Shown here piece after piece: positions 34,372 through 44,118 of a DNA stretch of 64,000 bases; position 1 is the first letter of the stretch, and each line of letters opens with the position of its first letter. A program made the position numbers and the translations under genes. The notes below the pieces were generated by a model. That model worked only from the letters and a program-made list of their open reading frames with translations, was not told the DNA's origin and did no database searches. The DNA lies in NCBI RefSeq assembly GCF_000346485.2, contig NZ_KQ976354.1, positions 6,695,269 through 6,759,268 of the forward strand. The letters are read 5' to 3'. This stretch comes from Scytonema hofmannii PCC 7110 (GTDB lineage Bacteria > Cyanobacteriota > Cyanobacteriia > Cyanobacteriales > Nostocaceae).

Positions 34372-35772
34372 GTGATCGATAAAAAACCTTTAGTGGCAGA
34401 AAATGGTTATAGTGACAAATCCAACAATGCACGTTGGATGTGGCTGTGGTTGGGGTTGGGTGCGATCGCACTGGTTTCCGCAACATTAGGGGGGCTGCTT
34501 GCAGTTTCTATGACTAGCACACCTTTGATGCAGACAAAGCTGACTCCAAAGGAAGCAGAAGTCTTTGAGAGCGATCGCCTCACCGGAGAAGGGCTAAAAT
34601 TTTCAGAGTTAACTCGTCCTGTCAATATTTTAGTTATGGGGATGAGCGTACTCCCAACAGATATTCAAAACCCACCTGCAGGAGCAAAAAAGCGTGGTTA
34701 TTTACCTCAAGTTAACTCCTTTAGCGGTCTTTCAGATGTCATGCTTTTGGTCAGACTCAACCCAGAGGAAAAAAAAATAGTTATTCTTTCTGTTCCTAGA
34801 GATACCCGTGTCTCTGTAGAAGGGCATGGTGTTGTTAAAATTAATGCAGCTAATGTGGTAGGTGGACCCGCTTTAAGTGCCAAAACTGTCAGCGAACTAT
34901 TAGGCGGAGTAGAAATTGACCGCTATATCAGAATTAACGTTTTAGGAGTTAACAAGTTAATTGATGCTTTGGGAGGCGTCACAGTTGACGTTCCCTATGA
35001 TATGAAGTATAAAGATGATTCTCAACACTTATATATAAATTTAAAGAAAGGAAAACAACATCTTAACGGTGACAAAACGCTACAAATGTTGCGTTTCCGT
35101 AATGATGGACGTGGAGATCTTGGTCGAGTTGAGCGACAGCAAATAGTTATGCGAGCACTAGCAGAGCAAACCCTCAATCCTGCTTTACTAGCACGATTTC
35201 CCCAAATTCTCAATGTTGTTCGGTCTCATCTTGACACCAATTTAACAGTGGAAGAGATATTTACCCTTGTTGGTTTTGGAGTGCAAACAGGTAACTCTAA
35301 TATGGAAACACTAACGCTTCCGGGTCGAGGTAGCGCATATCACGAGTATAAAACGAGTTATTGGATACCAAATACCGAGCAGATTGAAAAAATGATGACC
35401 GACTATTTTAATTTGCAGGTGATAAACGCACCGCAAACCTCTGACTCAACTCAACGACAAGTCGTCATTAAAGACTGCACGGCTAGCGACAGCGAAAGTC
35501 TGCAAAATTTGATGCACTCCCTAGAAATCGTGGGTTACTCCAGCGTTTACATACCTGAACCTTGGCGGGAACCCTTAGATAAAACTTACATTATTGTCCG
35601 AAATGGAAATCGGGACAGGGCTGAAGCAATTCGCACTGCTTTAGGATTTGGAGAAGTACGCGTGCAAGATGAAGACAGCTTTGACTCAAATATTACCATT
35701 GACTCGCCTCTGACTATCGTTTTGGGTAAAGATTGGTTGGAAAAACAAAATAACACCAATCTTTCCTACTAA
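34372..35772 (+). CDS. LCP family (LytR-CpsA-Psr) cell-wall glycopolymer ligase-like protein
   Basis: This 466-aa protein has one membrane helix at about 23-46, then the LCP domain: PVNILVMGMSV, SDVMLLVRLNPEEKKIVILS with the VPRDTRV motif, and MLRFRNDGRGDLGRVERQQI carrying the conserved Arg residues. A C-terminal LytR_C domain follows (VVIKDCTASDSESLQNLM). LCP proteins transfer lipid-linked polymers to peptidoglycan. The start is a GTG at 34372. Confidence 0.92.
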   Translation: MIDKKPLVAENGYSDKSNNARWMWLWLGLGAIALVSATLGGLLAVSMTSTPLMQTKLTPKEAEVFESDRLTGEGLKFSELTRPVNILVMGMSVLPTDIQNPPAGAKKRGYLPQVNSFSGLSDVMLLVRLNPEEKKIVILSVPRDTRVSVEGHGVVKINAANVVGGPALSAKTVSELLGGVEIDRYIRINVLGVNKLIDALGGVTVDVPYDMKYKDDSQHLYINLKKGKQHLNGDKTLQMLRFRNDGRGDLGRVERQQIVMRALAEQTLNPALLARFPQILNVVRSHLDTNLTVEEIFTLVGFGVQTGNSNMETLTLPGRGSAYHEYKTSYWIPNTEQIEKMMTDYFNLQVINAPQTSDSTQRQVVIKDCTASDSESLQNLMHSLEIVGYSSVYIPEPWREPLDKTYIIVRNGNRDRAEAIRTALGFGEVRVQDEDSFDSNITIDSPLTIVLGKDWLEKQNNTNLSY

Positions 35773-35830
35773 AGGAACTCCTTAAAAGGTTATTACGGAG
35801 TTATGTTATGTGCGAGTTTGTAATTTATCA

Positions 35831-36232
35831 TTACTGGTTTTGTTTTTCCCCTTTTGAAGATTTTTTCACACCAGTCATTTCTGCCAACCAGGTAAAAAAG
35901 ACAATACCGCATAAGTCGGCTAGAATATCAATCTCATCGATACCTTGACGCCATATAAATTTCTCTATGATTTCATCGATACCACAGAAAAAGAGAATTA
36001 TAATTGGTGCAATTGGTAAGGGAATTTGAAAAAATATAATTTTAGATTTTTTTGTAGATAAGTGAGCTATATAAGAAATAAGTCCTATTAAAATGAAGTG
36101 TCCGAACAAATCTATAGACGTATTTTTTATAACTCCAGATGGAATAATTTTTGTATACACAGCAAGAGATAATAGACCCAAGAGTATTAGATATAAACAA
36201 AGTACAACAATCCAAGAGCGATTAAATTTCAT
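35831..36232 (-). CDS. VanZ-like family membrane protein
   Basis: This 133-aa protein has four membrane segments (about 8-26, 38-58, 66-85, 103-118) and the VanZ-like motifs DLFGHFILIGLISY and GIDEIIEKFIWRQGIDEIDI followed by ADLCGI. VanZ-like proteins have no settled role outside teicoplanin resistance. It is convergent with the LCP gene. Confidence 0.85.
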   Translation of the reverse strand: MKFNRSWIVVLCLYLILLGLLSLAVYTKIIPSGVIKNTSIDLFGHFILIGLISYIAHLSTKKSKIIFFQIPLPIAPIIILFFCGIDEIIEKFIWRQGIDEIDILADLCGIVFFTWLAEMTGVKKSSKGEKQNQ

Positions 36233-36448
36233 TTCTCATTTCTCATTTTTTATATCAAATCAGTTTATATCCAAATTATTTCTCTTTCCTCTCTCTGCGC
36301 CTCTGCGGTTTTTTAATCATTTAGATATTACAGGATGCGAGATTATATCATACTCGGTTAAGGACTATAAAATAATGTGTTCGTAGTGTAAATATTCACC
36401 CGAACATAATATTATTAGTCATCGGCTAATCAGGAATTCAAGATAAAT

Positions 36449-36477
36449 AAAGAGCATTCCGCAAGGGAACACTCTTT
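36449..36477 (-). terminator. Hairpin terminator downstream of the 86-aa gene
   Basis: AAAGAG-tg-TTCC / GGAA-tg-CTCTTT forms a stem around a 5-nt loop, followed on the minus strand by ATTTATCTT. It lies 60 bp past the stop at 36540. Confidence 0.65.
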
Positions 36478-36539
36478 ATCAATAAAATTCATACTAACTT
36501 CATAAAATGGCTAAAAAAATCATAATTTTCATGAAATTT

Positions 36540-36800
36540 CTAGGCATGAAGATTTGCTTGTTCTTGTAACCAAGGATCTACAGGTGTACCGTCTTTACGA
36601 CGCAACTCAATTTCAACAACCATGACCTCTTTTGAACCAGGAGGTGCAGGTTTTTGATGGAAAATAATATCAAAATCAGCCGGATTTTGATTGCGTTCTT
36701 TCAACCATTCCTGCACTTTTGTTATGGCAAACAATGATTGTCCCTGTTCAAACATTCGGGTAATTTGCATTTGTAGTGAGAAGGGATTTAAGCGACCCAT
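36540..36800 (-). CDS. Conserved hypothetical protein (86 aa)
   Basis: This small protein reads MGRLNPFSLQMQITRMFEQG then AITKVQEWLKERNQNPADFD, and ends with a beta-rich MVVEIELRRKDGTPVDPWLQ. I do not recognise a family. The full open frame, good spacing from its terminator and coding-like composition suggest a real gene. Confidence 0.65.
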   Translation of the reverse strand: MGRLNPFSLQMQITRMFEQGQSLFAITKVQEWLKERNQNPADFDIIFHQKPAPPGSKEVMVVEIELRRKDGTPVDPWLQEQANLHA

Positions 36801-36905
36801 TTTTTTACCCCCTTTATACCATTTTGGATTTGGGATTTGGGATTTTAGATTGGCAAAGTAGGGTGGTTAATGCCAACCCTACCATTAGCAATTAGCTACT
36901 AACAA

Positions 36906-39557
36906 CTAACAACTAACCACGAGCAATTTCAACAATTCAGCTTTTGCTGTCTCCAAAGCTTCTGGCAATTTACTAGCATCACGTCCACCAGCTTGTGCAA
37001 GGTTCGGACGCCCGCCACCACCTCCACCACAAATTTTAGCGATCGCACCAACAAATTTTCCAGCTTGCAAACCTTTCTTATTCACCTCCGAACTAAAAGC
37101 TGCAACTAAGCTAACTTTATCTGCTTCTGGAACAGAACCCAAGACAACAGCACCGTTACCAAGTTTTTGTAGCAACCGTTCCGCTACTGTTTTCAAAGAT
37201 TCGGGATCGACATCTTCCATCTTGGCAACAAGAACTTTAAACTCGCCAACAACTTCAACTTTTTCCAGCAAGCTATCAGATTTGGCGATCGCTAACTGTG
37301 ACTTGAGTGTTTCTAATTCCTTCTGAGCAGTTTTCAGTTCGTTTTGCAGAGTGGTAATTCTATCTGGTAGTTCTTCAGGTTTTACCTTGAAGCGATCGCT
37401 CAAATCCTTAACAACTTTATCCCGAACGTTCAGGTACTCTAAAATTGCAGCACCAGACACAGCTTCAATCCGCCGCACTCCGGAAGCCACACCAGATTCA
37501 GAGATAATTTTGAAAACACCGATTTCTGAAGTATTGCTAACATGAGTTCCGCCGCACAGTTCCATGGAAACACCAGGGAAATCAATCACCCGCACTTGTT
37601 CGCCGTACTTTTCGCCGAACATCGCAACAGCACCCCTTGCTTTTGCTTCAGCTAAGGACAGAGTTTCCACTTTAGCAGAGTGAGCTTCACCAATCCAAAT
37701 ATTAATGACTTCCTCAACTTGCTGCAACTCCTCTAGTGTGACAGGACGCGAACAGTTAAAATCAAACCGCAATCTATCAAAGGATACCAGCGAACCTGCT
37801 TGAGAGATTCCCTCATCAACAACTTTCTTCAACGCTGCTTGTAACAGGTGAGTTGCAGTATGGTTAGCTTGGACGCGACGGCGACAAGCAGGATCGATTT
37901 GAGCCATGACTGTATCCCCAACTCGGAGAGTTCCCCGTTCAATCTGTCCGAAGTGAACAAAGAAATCCGATTCTTTCTTCACATCGTGAATCGTCACGAG
38001 AATCCCATCACCAGATATATAACCGCGATCGCCAATTTGTCCCCCCGACTCAGCATAAAATGGAGTTTGGTCGAGAACAATTTGTACCTCTATTCCTGCT
38101 TCTGCTTCCTCTTCCGAGACGCCACCTATTAACAACACTTCAACTTTTGATGTTGCAGCGCTTTGGGTGTAGCCCAAAAATTCTGTTACGTGGATGTGTT
38201 CGGCGAGTTGATCGAGAGAACCCTGTACGGTGAGATCGATGGTTTCGTGGGCGTCTCTTCCACGTTGTTTTTGCTTTTCCATTTCTACCTCAAAACCCGC
38301 CTCATCAATTGTGAGGTTGTTCTCAGCAGCAATTTCAGATGTCAGTTCTACAGGGAAACCATAGGTATCGTACAAAGTGAAAGCACTTTCGCCGCTAATT
38401 TGAGTTTTGCCTTGGCTTTTGACTTCAGCAATAATTTCCCCAAGCAGTTCTTCGCCACGTTCCAAATTTTTCAAGAAGCGAGACTCTTCTCTTTGCAATT
38501 CTGCTTTAATCGCTGCTTCTCTCTGGCGCAAATTGGGGTAAGCGTCTTCAGAAAGAGCGATCGCAACCTCAGCCACCTGGGTGGTAAATTCACCTTGAAT
38601 TCCCACCAATCGCCCATGACGCACAGCCCGACGAATAAGGCGGCGCAACACATAACCCCGTCCCACGTTAGAAGCGCGGATTTCATCAGCTATCATGTGA
38701 ACGATCGCCCTTATGTGATCCCCTATCACTTTCAGGGAAACTTGAGTTTCTTCATCAACTTTTGTGTAATCAATCCCAGCAATTTCTGCTGCTTTTTTAA
38801 TGATGGGGAAAACCAAATCGGTTTCGTAGTTGTTGGGAACTCCTTGGAGAATTTGAGCCATCCTCTCCAAACCCATCCCCGTATCAATGTTCTTGTTAGC
38901 CAGGGGAGTTAAATGACCGTTCGCATCCCGGTTGTATTGCATGAACACGAGATTGTAAAACTCGATAAACCGGGTATCGTCTTCTAAATCGATATTATCA
39001 TCGCCCCGTTCTGGGTGGAAGTCGTAGTAAATTTCCGAACAGGGACCGCACGGACCTGTAGGACCGGAATTCCAGAAGTTATCAGCTTCTCCCAAGCGCT
39101 TAATGCGTGCTTCAGGAACTCCAATTTTATCGCGCCAGATAGCAAAAGCTTCGTCATCTTCCCGAAAAACACTCACCACCAAATGTTCGGGAGGCAAATT
39201 AAACACCTTTGTTGACAACTCCCAACCCCAAGCAATGGCTTGTTCTTTAAAATAATCACCAAAGCTGAAGTTCCCCAACATTTCAAAAAACGTATGGTGT
39301 CGTTTGGTGCGTCCGACATTTTCGATATCATTGGTGCGAATGCATTTTTGAGAAGTTGTAGCACGCTTGAACTCAGGTATACGCTGACCTAAAAATATAG
39401 GTTTAAATGGTAACATCCCCGCGATCGTCAGCAGAACAGTTGGATCTTCTGGCACTAGAGACGCACTTGGAAGAACTTGGTGTCCCCGTTGAGCGTAGAA
39501 GTCGAGGAATGTTTTGCGAATTTCGTTACCGCTGAGGTACTGGGGAATTACTGACAT
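36906..39557 (-). CDS. alaS: Alanine--tRNA ligase
   Basis: This 883-aa class II synthetase has motif 1 to 3 regions ([51 protein letters not shown]), the editing-domain zinc site ([12 protein letters not shown] and [13 protein letters not shown]), and the C-terminal DHHA1/C-Ala region ([18 protein letters not shown]). Length and order are standard. The stop lies next to an AACAACTAAC repeat. Confidence 0.97.
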   Translation of the reverse strand: MSVIPQYLSGNEIRKTFLDFYAQRGHQVLPSASLVPEDPTVLLTIAGMLPFKPIFLGQRIPEFKRATTSQKCIRTNDIENVGRTKRHHTFFEMLGNFSFGDYFKEQAIAWGWELSTKVFNLPPEHLVVSVFREDDEAFAIWRDKIGVPEARIKRLGEADNFWNSGPTGPCGPCSEIYYDFHPERGDDNIDLEDDTRFIEFYNLVFMQYNRDANGHLTPLANKNIDTGMGLERMAQILQGVPNNYETDLVFPIIKKAAEIAGIDYTKVDEETQVSLKVIGDHIRAIVHMIADEIRASNVGRGYVLRRLIRRAVRHGRLVGIQGEFTTQVAEVAIALSEDAYPNLRQREAAIKAELQREESRFLKNLERGEELLGEIIAEVKSQGKTQISGESAFTLYDTYGFPVELTSEIAAENNLTIDEAGFEVEMEKQKQRGRDAHETIDLTVQGSLDQLAEHIHVTEFLGYTQSAATSKVEVLLIGGVSEEEAEAGIEVQIVLDQTPFYAESGGQIGDRGYISGDGILVTIHDVKKESDFFVHFGQIERGTLRVGDTVMAQIDPACRRRVQANHTATHLLQAALKKVVDEGISQAGSLVSFDRLRFDFNCSRPVTLEELQQVEEVINIWIGEAHSAKVETLSLAEAKARGAVAMFGEKYGEQVRVIDFPGVSMELCGGTHVSNTSEIGVFKIISESGVASGVRRIEAVSGAAILEYLNVRDKVVKDLSDRFKVKPEELPDRITTLQNELKTAQKELETLKSQLAIAKSDSLLEKVEVVGEFKVLVAKMEDVDPESLKTVAERLLQKLGNGAVVLGSVPEADKVSLVAAFSSEVNKKGLQAGKFVGAIAKICGGGGGGRPNLAQAGGRDASKLPEALETAKAELLKLLVVSC

Positions 39558-39804
39558 AGGCTCTTACAAATATGAAGTATGAAGTGTGAAGTCAAAATAA
39601 AAGTATAACTTATATACTACATTGTAGTATAAATTTCATACTTTATCCTTTACCCTGTCTCAGGTATATTTTTGCATTTTGTTTCAGTTTGCGACCACCG
39701 TTCACTGGTCACTGTTCACTACTTTGGTAGGATGAGTAAGCGTGGTTGTAATTTTTAGAATTAAAGCCGAAGAAAAAAACAAAATTTTCCAATAGAGGTA
39801 AATT

Positions 39805-40008
39805 ATGGCATTAAAATTAATGGTCCCCACGATTGCTTGTCAGGGTTGTGCAGAAACCATTACCGAATCAATCCAAGTTATGGAACCAGATGCCAAAGTA
39901 GATGTTGATGTCCAGGGCAAAACTGTAACTGTGGAAGCAAAAGCTTCGGAAGAGACAATCAAACAGGCAATAGTTGCGGCTGGTCACACTATTGAGGGTT
40001 ATCAATAA
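39805..40008 (+). CDS. Heavy-metal-associated (HMA) domain protein, copper-chaperone-like
   Basis: This 67-aa single-domain protein has the metal-binding CxxC in TIACQGCAETI and the usual beta-alpha-beta pattern ending ASEETIKQAIVAAGHTIEGY. It is probably an Atx1/CopZ-like Cu(I) carrier; the lack of a Met before the CxxC (Thr-Ile-Ala) is slightly unusual. A good AGAGG ribosome site precedes it. No metal-transporting ATPase lies nearby. Confidence 0.88.
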   Translation: MALKLMVPTIACQGCAETITESIQVMEPDAKVDVDVQGKTVTVEAKASEETIKQAIVAAGHTIEGYQ

Positions 40009-40786
40009 ATGTTGTAAGTCGGCAAAAAAAAGCAACGTGTGTAACAAAATGTAAAATATCTGGTTTTCGTTTGTAGTTGTACTTAGCGAAGACAGCACAA
40101 CTACAAACAGTAAGGATTGTTGGCGCTGACTTACTTAACGGGTAGGTTATATTTGAGACAAATTTAAGATCTATTATCAATGTTTTTACGGAAATATACA
40201 GAAAATCATAAAGTCTCAGAATGGAAGTATAATGAAGAATAGAAATCTTACTGAGGTAATAATACCTTTGTCAAGGTAAAAAATAGGTTAACTGTTTCAT
40301 TTTATGAAAAATTAGTTAACTCAATTCCATAAAATACAGTTTAATACTTATAGATCGGCTTTAGCCTTACCTAAGTGTATTCCAAACATAAAATAAAGTT
40401 TATATATATTATTATGAACTTAACAGTAATTCTACTATTTGGCATCAAGAATAGAACAGGAGATATTAGGTTAGGACTTACGCACGCTCTACGAATTCTT
40501 GGCGCTCTTGGCGTCTTGGCGGTTCGATAAATCAAGGTTTCCAGCAATTTTTGCGTAAGTCCTGTAGGTATCAAAAATTGAAACCACAGTAATTGTAGTT
40601 TTTAAAGTAGAGTATGATGAGGGGCGAAAAATTAAAAATTCATATTGTGGCTAAGTGTGAGACATTCATCTATGTATTAACACTTCCTCATCAGATATAC
40701 AGCTATGTATCACAGACCGCAGGGAGCATCAATTAAGTTCACCAAGTCCAAACCCTTTAAGTAGAAATAGGGCAAAAAGTAAAGCA
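40009..40786. other. Long intergenic region (778 bp)
   Basis: There is no convincing ORF. A MITE lies at 40473-40563. AT-rich DNA with direct repeats (AGTTAACT around 40287-40320) fills the rest. Confidence 0.5.
40473..40563. mobile_element. 91-bp MITE with perfect 12-bp inverted ends
   Basis: AGGACTTACGCA and TGCGTAAGTCCT are exact inverted repeats. The interior contains TTGGCGCTCTTGGCGTCTTG, a motif common in cyanobacterial intergenic repeats. Confidence 0.8.
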
Positions 40787-41821
40787 ATGAACATTCCCAT
40801 TCCGATCTTTGGAGGTGATAGTTTTCTCGCTAAACTTCCAAAGGATATTCAAGATGCATCTTCTTTTAGCGTAGAACTCATCAGCAATTTCAATCAGGCG
40901 ATTTCGCGCATTCAGTTGACCCCACCTGATGTCATACTGGTGCAGGCTAGTTGGGATGACAGTATGAAATTATGTCATTGGTTAAAAGAACAAACAAAGC
41001 TATCCTGGATTTACTGCATTCTGATTGAAGATCGTCCCCAATTGCTTGCTCTGAAAAATACAAGCAGTGAGGATTGGGAGTTGGAGATGACATCCTCAGC
41101 ACTACAACAAGGAGCAGATGCATACATTTGGTCTGTAGAGACAAGAGGTGAGGAGTCAAGACAAGAAGAAATGGCTAGCCATCGCTTGCTACTCGCTCAT
41201 TTAAATGTAGGTTTGCGGAAAGCACAAAAGTATCGAGAACTGATGAGAAAAAATGACTTACTCTCAGTTATAGCCCTAGCTGACTCACTGACAGAACTAA
41301 AAAATCGCCGTGCATTAGAGTGTGATTTGCCCAATCAAATTAAAAAAGCCCAGAGTCATGGAACTCCACTCTCTTTGATTATTTTAGATGTAGACTTTTT
41401 CAAAAAAGTTAATGATACTTACGGGCATTTGGTAGGCGATCGCCTTTTACAATTACTGTGTAGCCGTTTGCGCCACAACTTGCGGTTTCAAGATATCCCA
41501 TTTCGCTATGGTGGAGAAGAATTCGTGATCGTTCTTCCCAATACAAATTGTGACGAAGCATTCAGTGTAGCAAACCGTCTCAATTCCATCATCAGCAAGG
41601 AACCATTTGCCATTAACAACAAACTCTCTCTCAACATCACAATTAGTTTGGGAACATCTTGTTTGCAAGCAGAAGACGATGCAAAGGGAGTCAGCCTGCT
41701 TCAGCGTGCGGATCAATACTTGTTGGAAGCGAAAGCAACTGGGCGCAATCGTGTTGTGGGTTGCACTAGCCACACACTCCATCATGTTCCACAACGCCAG
41801 ACTGTTTCTTTTTTCAGTTAG
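40787..41821 (+). CDS. Diguanylate cyclase (GGDEF) with receiver-like N-terminus
   Basis: In this 344-aa protein the first about 130 residues look like a degenerate response-receiver fold (IQLTPPDVILVQASWDDSMK), without the usual phospho-acceptor arrangement. The GGDEF domain spans about 160-325, with DSLTELKNRRAL, LDVDFFKKVNDTYGHLVGDR and the active-site RYGGEEFVIVLP. The GGEEF form is catalytically competent. No EAL domain is present. It makes c-di-GMP by family knowledge; the input signal is unknown. Confidence 0.9.
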   Translation: MNIPIPIFGGDSFLAKLPKDIQDASSFSVELISNFNQAISRIQLTPPDVILVQASWDDSMKLCHWLKEQTKLSWIYCILIEDRPQLLALKNTSSEDWELEMTSSALQQGADAYIWSVETRGEESRQEEMASHRLLLAHLNVGLRKAQKYRELMRKNDLLSVIALADSLTELKNRRALECDLPNQIKKAQSHGTPLSLIILDVDFFKKVNDTYGHLVGDRLLQLLCSRLRHNLRFQDIPFRYGGEEFVIVLPNTNCDEAFSVANRLNSIISKEPFAINNKLSLNITISLGTSCLQAEDDAKGVSLLQRADQYLLEAKATGRNRVVGCTSHTLHHVPQRQTVSFFS

Positions 41822-41861
41822 AAACTAGCATTCTAAAATTTAAAAAATTACAAGAAAACTA

Positions 41862-42002
41862 TTATTTATCAGTAAATGTCCACACACCATTCCAATTTTT
41901 GGGAACTCCCCTTCCCAACAAGATTTCTACTCGTTCTAAATAAAGTTTTGCTGTCTTATCTGAAGGACTGCTGCGTAAAGTTGTGCAAAGTTGTGAACTG
42001 AT
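41862..42002 (-). pseudogene. Adenylate/guanylate cyclase C-terminal relic
   Basis: The minus strand reads RSSPSDKTAKLYLERVEILL then VPKNWNGVWTFTDK and stops. This matches the tail seen after class III cyclase domains in cyanobacteria (KLYLER...DWDGVWxxxxK). The catalytic part is absent; upstream DNA is unrelated. Confidence 0.55.
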
Positions 42003-42078
42003 GGTGTTGGTATTGGGCTTCGTTACGGTAAGCTCAACCTATGTTCTAAAACGATAGTATAAGAAGGGTGAGAGCAAG

Positions 42079-42384
42079 TTGCACGGAGAACAAATATTTT
42101 ATAGAGGGGGAGGTCAGTTCATAGCAAAACTTAACGAAGTAAAAATTGATCGAAACACTGGTTTTGTCAAACCAACTAATGGTATTTCTGTTCATCTAGA
42201 CCCTAATAAAGTTCGGCGGTTTGGAGGAGCTTATAAAATTATTTCCTTGCCCAATACGTTAACAATGATACAACGAGGGCGAGATCCACAGCATTATGAA
42301 ATTGTCCCTAACGAAGCAAATTTGTTAAGTTTTGAACAATTTAACTCGGAACTCGGAAAAATCCAAGCAATTAAGGAGGAATAG
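42079..42384 (+). CDS. Hypothetical small protein, possible toxin-domain remnant
   Basis: This is a 101-aa frame starting at TTG (no ATG nearby). It reads FVKPTNGISVHLDPNKVRRF, GGAYKIISLPNTLTMIQRGR, DPQHYEIVPNEANLLSFEQF. Short terminal domains of this sort occur at the C-termini of polymorphic toxins, and a small acidic gene follows 3 nt later, as an immunity gene would. I cannot name the family. The weak start suggests loss of a longer N-terminal part. Confidence 0.45.
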   Translation: MHGEQIFYRGGGQFIAKLNEVKIDRNTGFVKPTNGISVHLDPNKVRRFGGAYKIISLPNTLTMIQRGRDPQHYEIVPNEANLLSFEQFNSELGKIQAIKEE

Positions 42385-42387
42385 ACG

Positions 42388-42741
42388 ATGGGGACTGACT
42401 ATCCAAGGTTAACCTTTAAATATGGGTGGGATGATAGAGATGATGAAGAGACCTCGATGAAAGGGTACAGAAGTGATGGCATCGTTCAAAGTCCAGAGGG
42501 AGAAAGATATCCCGTTTACTTCATCGATCCTATTCGCTTACAGCAAGACTTGGAAGCAGAAGAGGAATTGGGGTCTGCTTTCTTGGCTCAACCTGGATTA
42601 ATTATCTTACCCGAAGTTACCCGTGAAGCAATGGAAAATGTGGTTAGACAATTGTGGGAGCAAGGTTACTTTGAGTCTCTTAAGCCTTTAAAATCAGAGG
42701 CAGAAGAAGAAACTCAAGAAAAAACAAGGGCAATTGCCTAA
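42388..42741 (+). CDS. Hypothetical acidic protein, possible immunity partner
   Basis: This 117-aa acidic protein reads YPRLTFKYGWDDRDDEETSM, PVYFIDPIRLQQDLEAEEEL, ILPEVTREAMENVVRQLWEQ and has a Glu-rich tail. It follows the preceding gene after 3 nt, with GGAGG upstream, so they are co-transcribed. An immunity role is a guess from size, charge and position. Confidence 0.5.
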   Translation: MGTDYPRLTFKYGWDDRDDEETSMKGYRSDGIVQSPEGERYPVYFIDPIRLQQDLEAEEELGSAFLAQPGLIILPEVTREAMENVVRQLWEQGYFESLKPLKSEAEEETQEKTRAIA

Positions 42742-43021
42742 ATAATAGTTTTTTTAGTCTTGTTGACAATGGTGCAAGGCTCGCTTGCGGTGTTGTGGTA
42801 CAGCGAGGAACGCACGCTCGATTGATGCAAATAAATGGATTTTACGCTCTCACTAGTTCATGGTGAGGAAGCAGAAGACAATGAGGAATAATCGCACAGC
42901 TTTGAATGAAACCTATGTTCTTTGACAATACGCCAACAGCATCTGTAGAAGTTGTCGAGGTTCCGAGCCAGAAAAAATATAGTAAAGTCAAATAGAAAAG
43001 TTATTTCAAATGTTAGTGTCT

Positions 43022-43231
43022 ATGAAGAGGCAAGTGATTATTTATCCAGGAGAAGATGGTTATTGGGTAGCTGAATGCCCTAGCTTACCTACTTGTATTA
43101 GCCAAGGTAAGACGAAAGAAGAATCAGTTGCTAATATTAAGGAAGCTATTGAATTATACATTGAAGTTTTAAAGGAAGAAGGTCGTTCTATACCAGAAGA
43201 CAATTTGGAAACAGTTCTGGTTGATGTATGA
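43022..43231 (+). CDS. hicB: HicB-type antitoxin with broken HicA partner
   Basis: This 69-aa HicB reads QVIIYPGEDGYWVAECPSLP, TCISQGKTKEESVANIKEAI. The stop overlaps the hicA ATG (ATGA), the normal coupling, but hicA is destroyed after 15 codons. The frame start at 43010 is an alternative. The protein is intact and may be a leftover antitoxin. Confidence 0.87.
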   Translation: MKRQVIIYPGEDGYWVAECPSLPTCISQGKTKEESVANIKEAIELYIEVLKEEGRSIPEDNLETVLVDV

Positions 43232-43275
43232 GCAAATTACCTAGAATTTCCGGTCAAGAGTGTATCAAAGCTTAG
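43228..43275 (+). pseudogene. hicA: hicA toxin, truncated after 15 codons
   Basis: MSKLPRISGQECIKA followed by TAG is the canonical HicA start (SGQxxIKAL). Homology to HicA ends exactly where the minus-strand gene at 43265-43777 begins, marking a junction. Confidence 0.8.
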
Positions 43276-43777
43276 TTTTAAGATAGTTTTGAAAATCCTC
43301 ACCTACTTCCTGGATATCAACATCTGGATGTTGTAACGCTTTTGTAGCTAGGCGTTGAGTTAGGTTATCATCTAATTGAATATAAAGTTCCAATAATCGT
43401 CTATACTCTTCATCTCCACCATTCTCTAATACAGATTCTGCCTGAGTTTCAATATTTTCTAAAAGCCAGCTTTTATTAAATGAAAGAATAGCACGACGAA
43501 CTAACTCAATAGTTGAATGACCTACAGAGGCTAACTTAATTAATTCATTAAATAAACTTTGACGTTCTTCAATAGTTAAATAGTTAAAAATTTTTAATGC
43601 TGTGCTTCTCTCCAGAGGGTTTTGTAAGGCAATTTTAATCAATTCTACTCTAGAGGGACTATTTAAAAAATTTTTACGAGTTTCCAAATAAGTTTTTTCT
43701 TGATCAATTAATTGACGCCACAGGTCTGTATCTTGTTGATAGTATTTTGTTTCAAACAATTGAGTTCCGTGTTTCAT
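43265..43777 (-). CDS. Hypothetical helical protein (170 aa)
   Basis: The protein is all-helical and charged (YYQQDTDLWRQLIDQEKTYL, LVRRAILSFNKSWLLENIET), with no recognised motif. HEAT-like helices are possible. It sits in reverse orientation inside the broken hicBA area, so it probably arrived with the inserted segment. It is a real open frame of reasonable composition, but its family is unknown. Confidence 0.5.
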   Translation of the reverse strand: MKHGTQLFETKYYQQDTDLWRQLIDQEKTYLETRKNFLNSPSRVELIKIALQNPLERSTALKIFNYLTIEERQSLFNELIKLASVGHSTIELVRRAILSFNKSWLLENIETQAESVLENGGDEEYRRLLELYIQLDDNLTQRLATKALQHPDVDIQEVGEDFQNYLKTKL

Positions 43778-43948
43778 GGAACGGGAATTTTATTACCAGC
43801 GCCTGAAGTGTCGAGTCATACTCCAAAGCAAACTCAGTTGACGATTTTAGAGAATTTCCATCAAGAGTTTCTGGCTTGTTTGCAAGAAATGGATTGCTCA
43901 GATTTAACTTTTCAACGTATGAGCGAACCGAAAGACCCGCGAAGTTGA
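43778..43948 (+). pseudogene. Unidentified gene tail
   Basis: The open frame ending QTQLTILENFHQEFLACLQE, MDCSDLTFQRMSEPKDPRS runs straight into a terminator, but has no start after the divergent gene. The 20-nt word ATGGATTGCTCAGATTTAAC recurs at 44796, so part of this tail was duplicated. Confidence 0.4.
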
Positions 43949-43966
43949 TGCTACGCGGGTCTTTTC
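43931..43966 (+). terminator. Rho-independent terminator
   Basis: AAGACCCGCG pairs with CGCGGGTCTT around a 12-nt loop, followed by TTCC. It is strong on the plus strand just at the end of the preceding remnant frame. Confidence 0.75.
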
Positions 43967-44118
43967 CTAGGCGTGTTTAACAACGGATACTTTCATTGTA
44001 GATAAATTCTGTTCTGAAATGTGATGTGCGATCGCACTCTAGTTCGTCTGCTATAATGCAAGTCCGCTTTGGTATTAAAATCAGGGTAAGGAAGAAGTCT
44101 AAGCGTTAGATTTTAACA

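Noticed and set aside
38163-38912. 249-aa plus-strand frame
   Set aside because: It is a long antisense shadow of alaS; the alaS frame is fully conserved.
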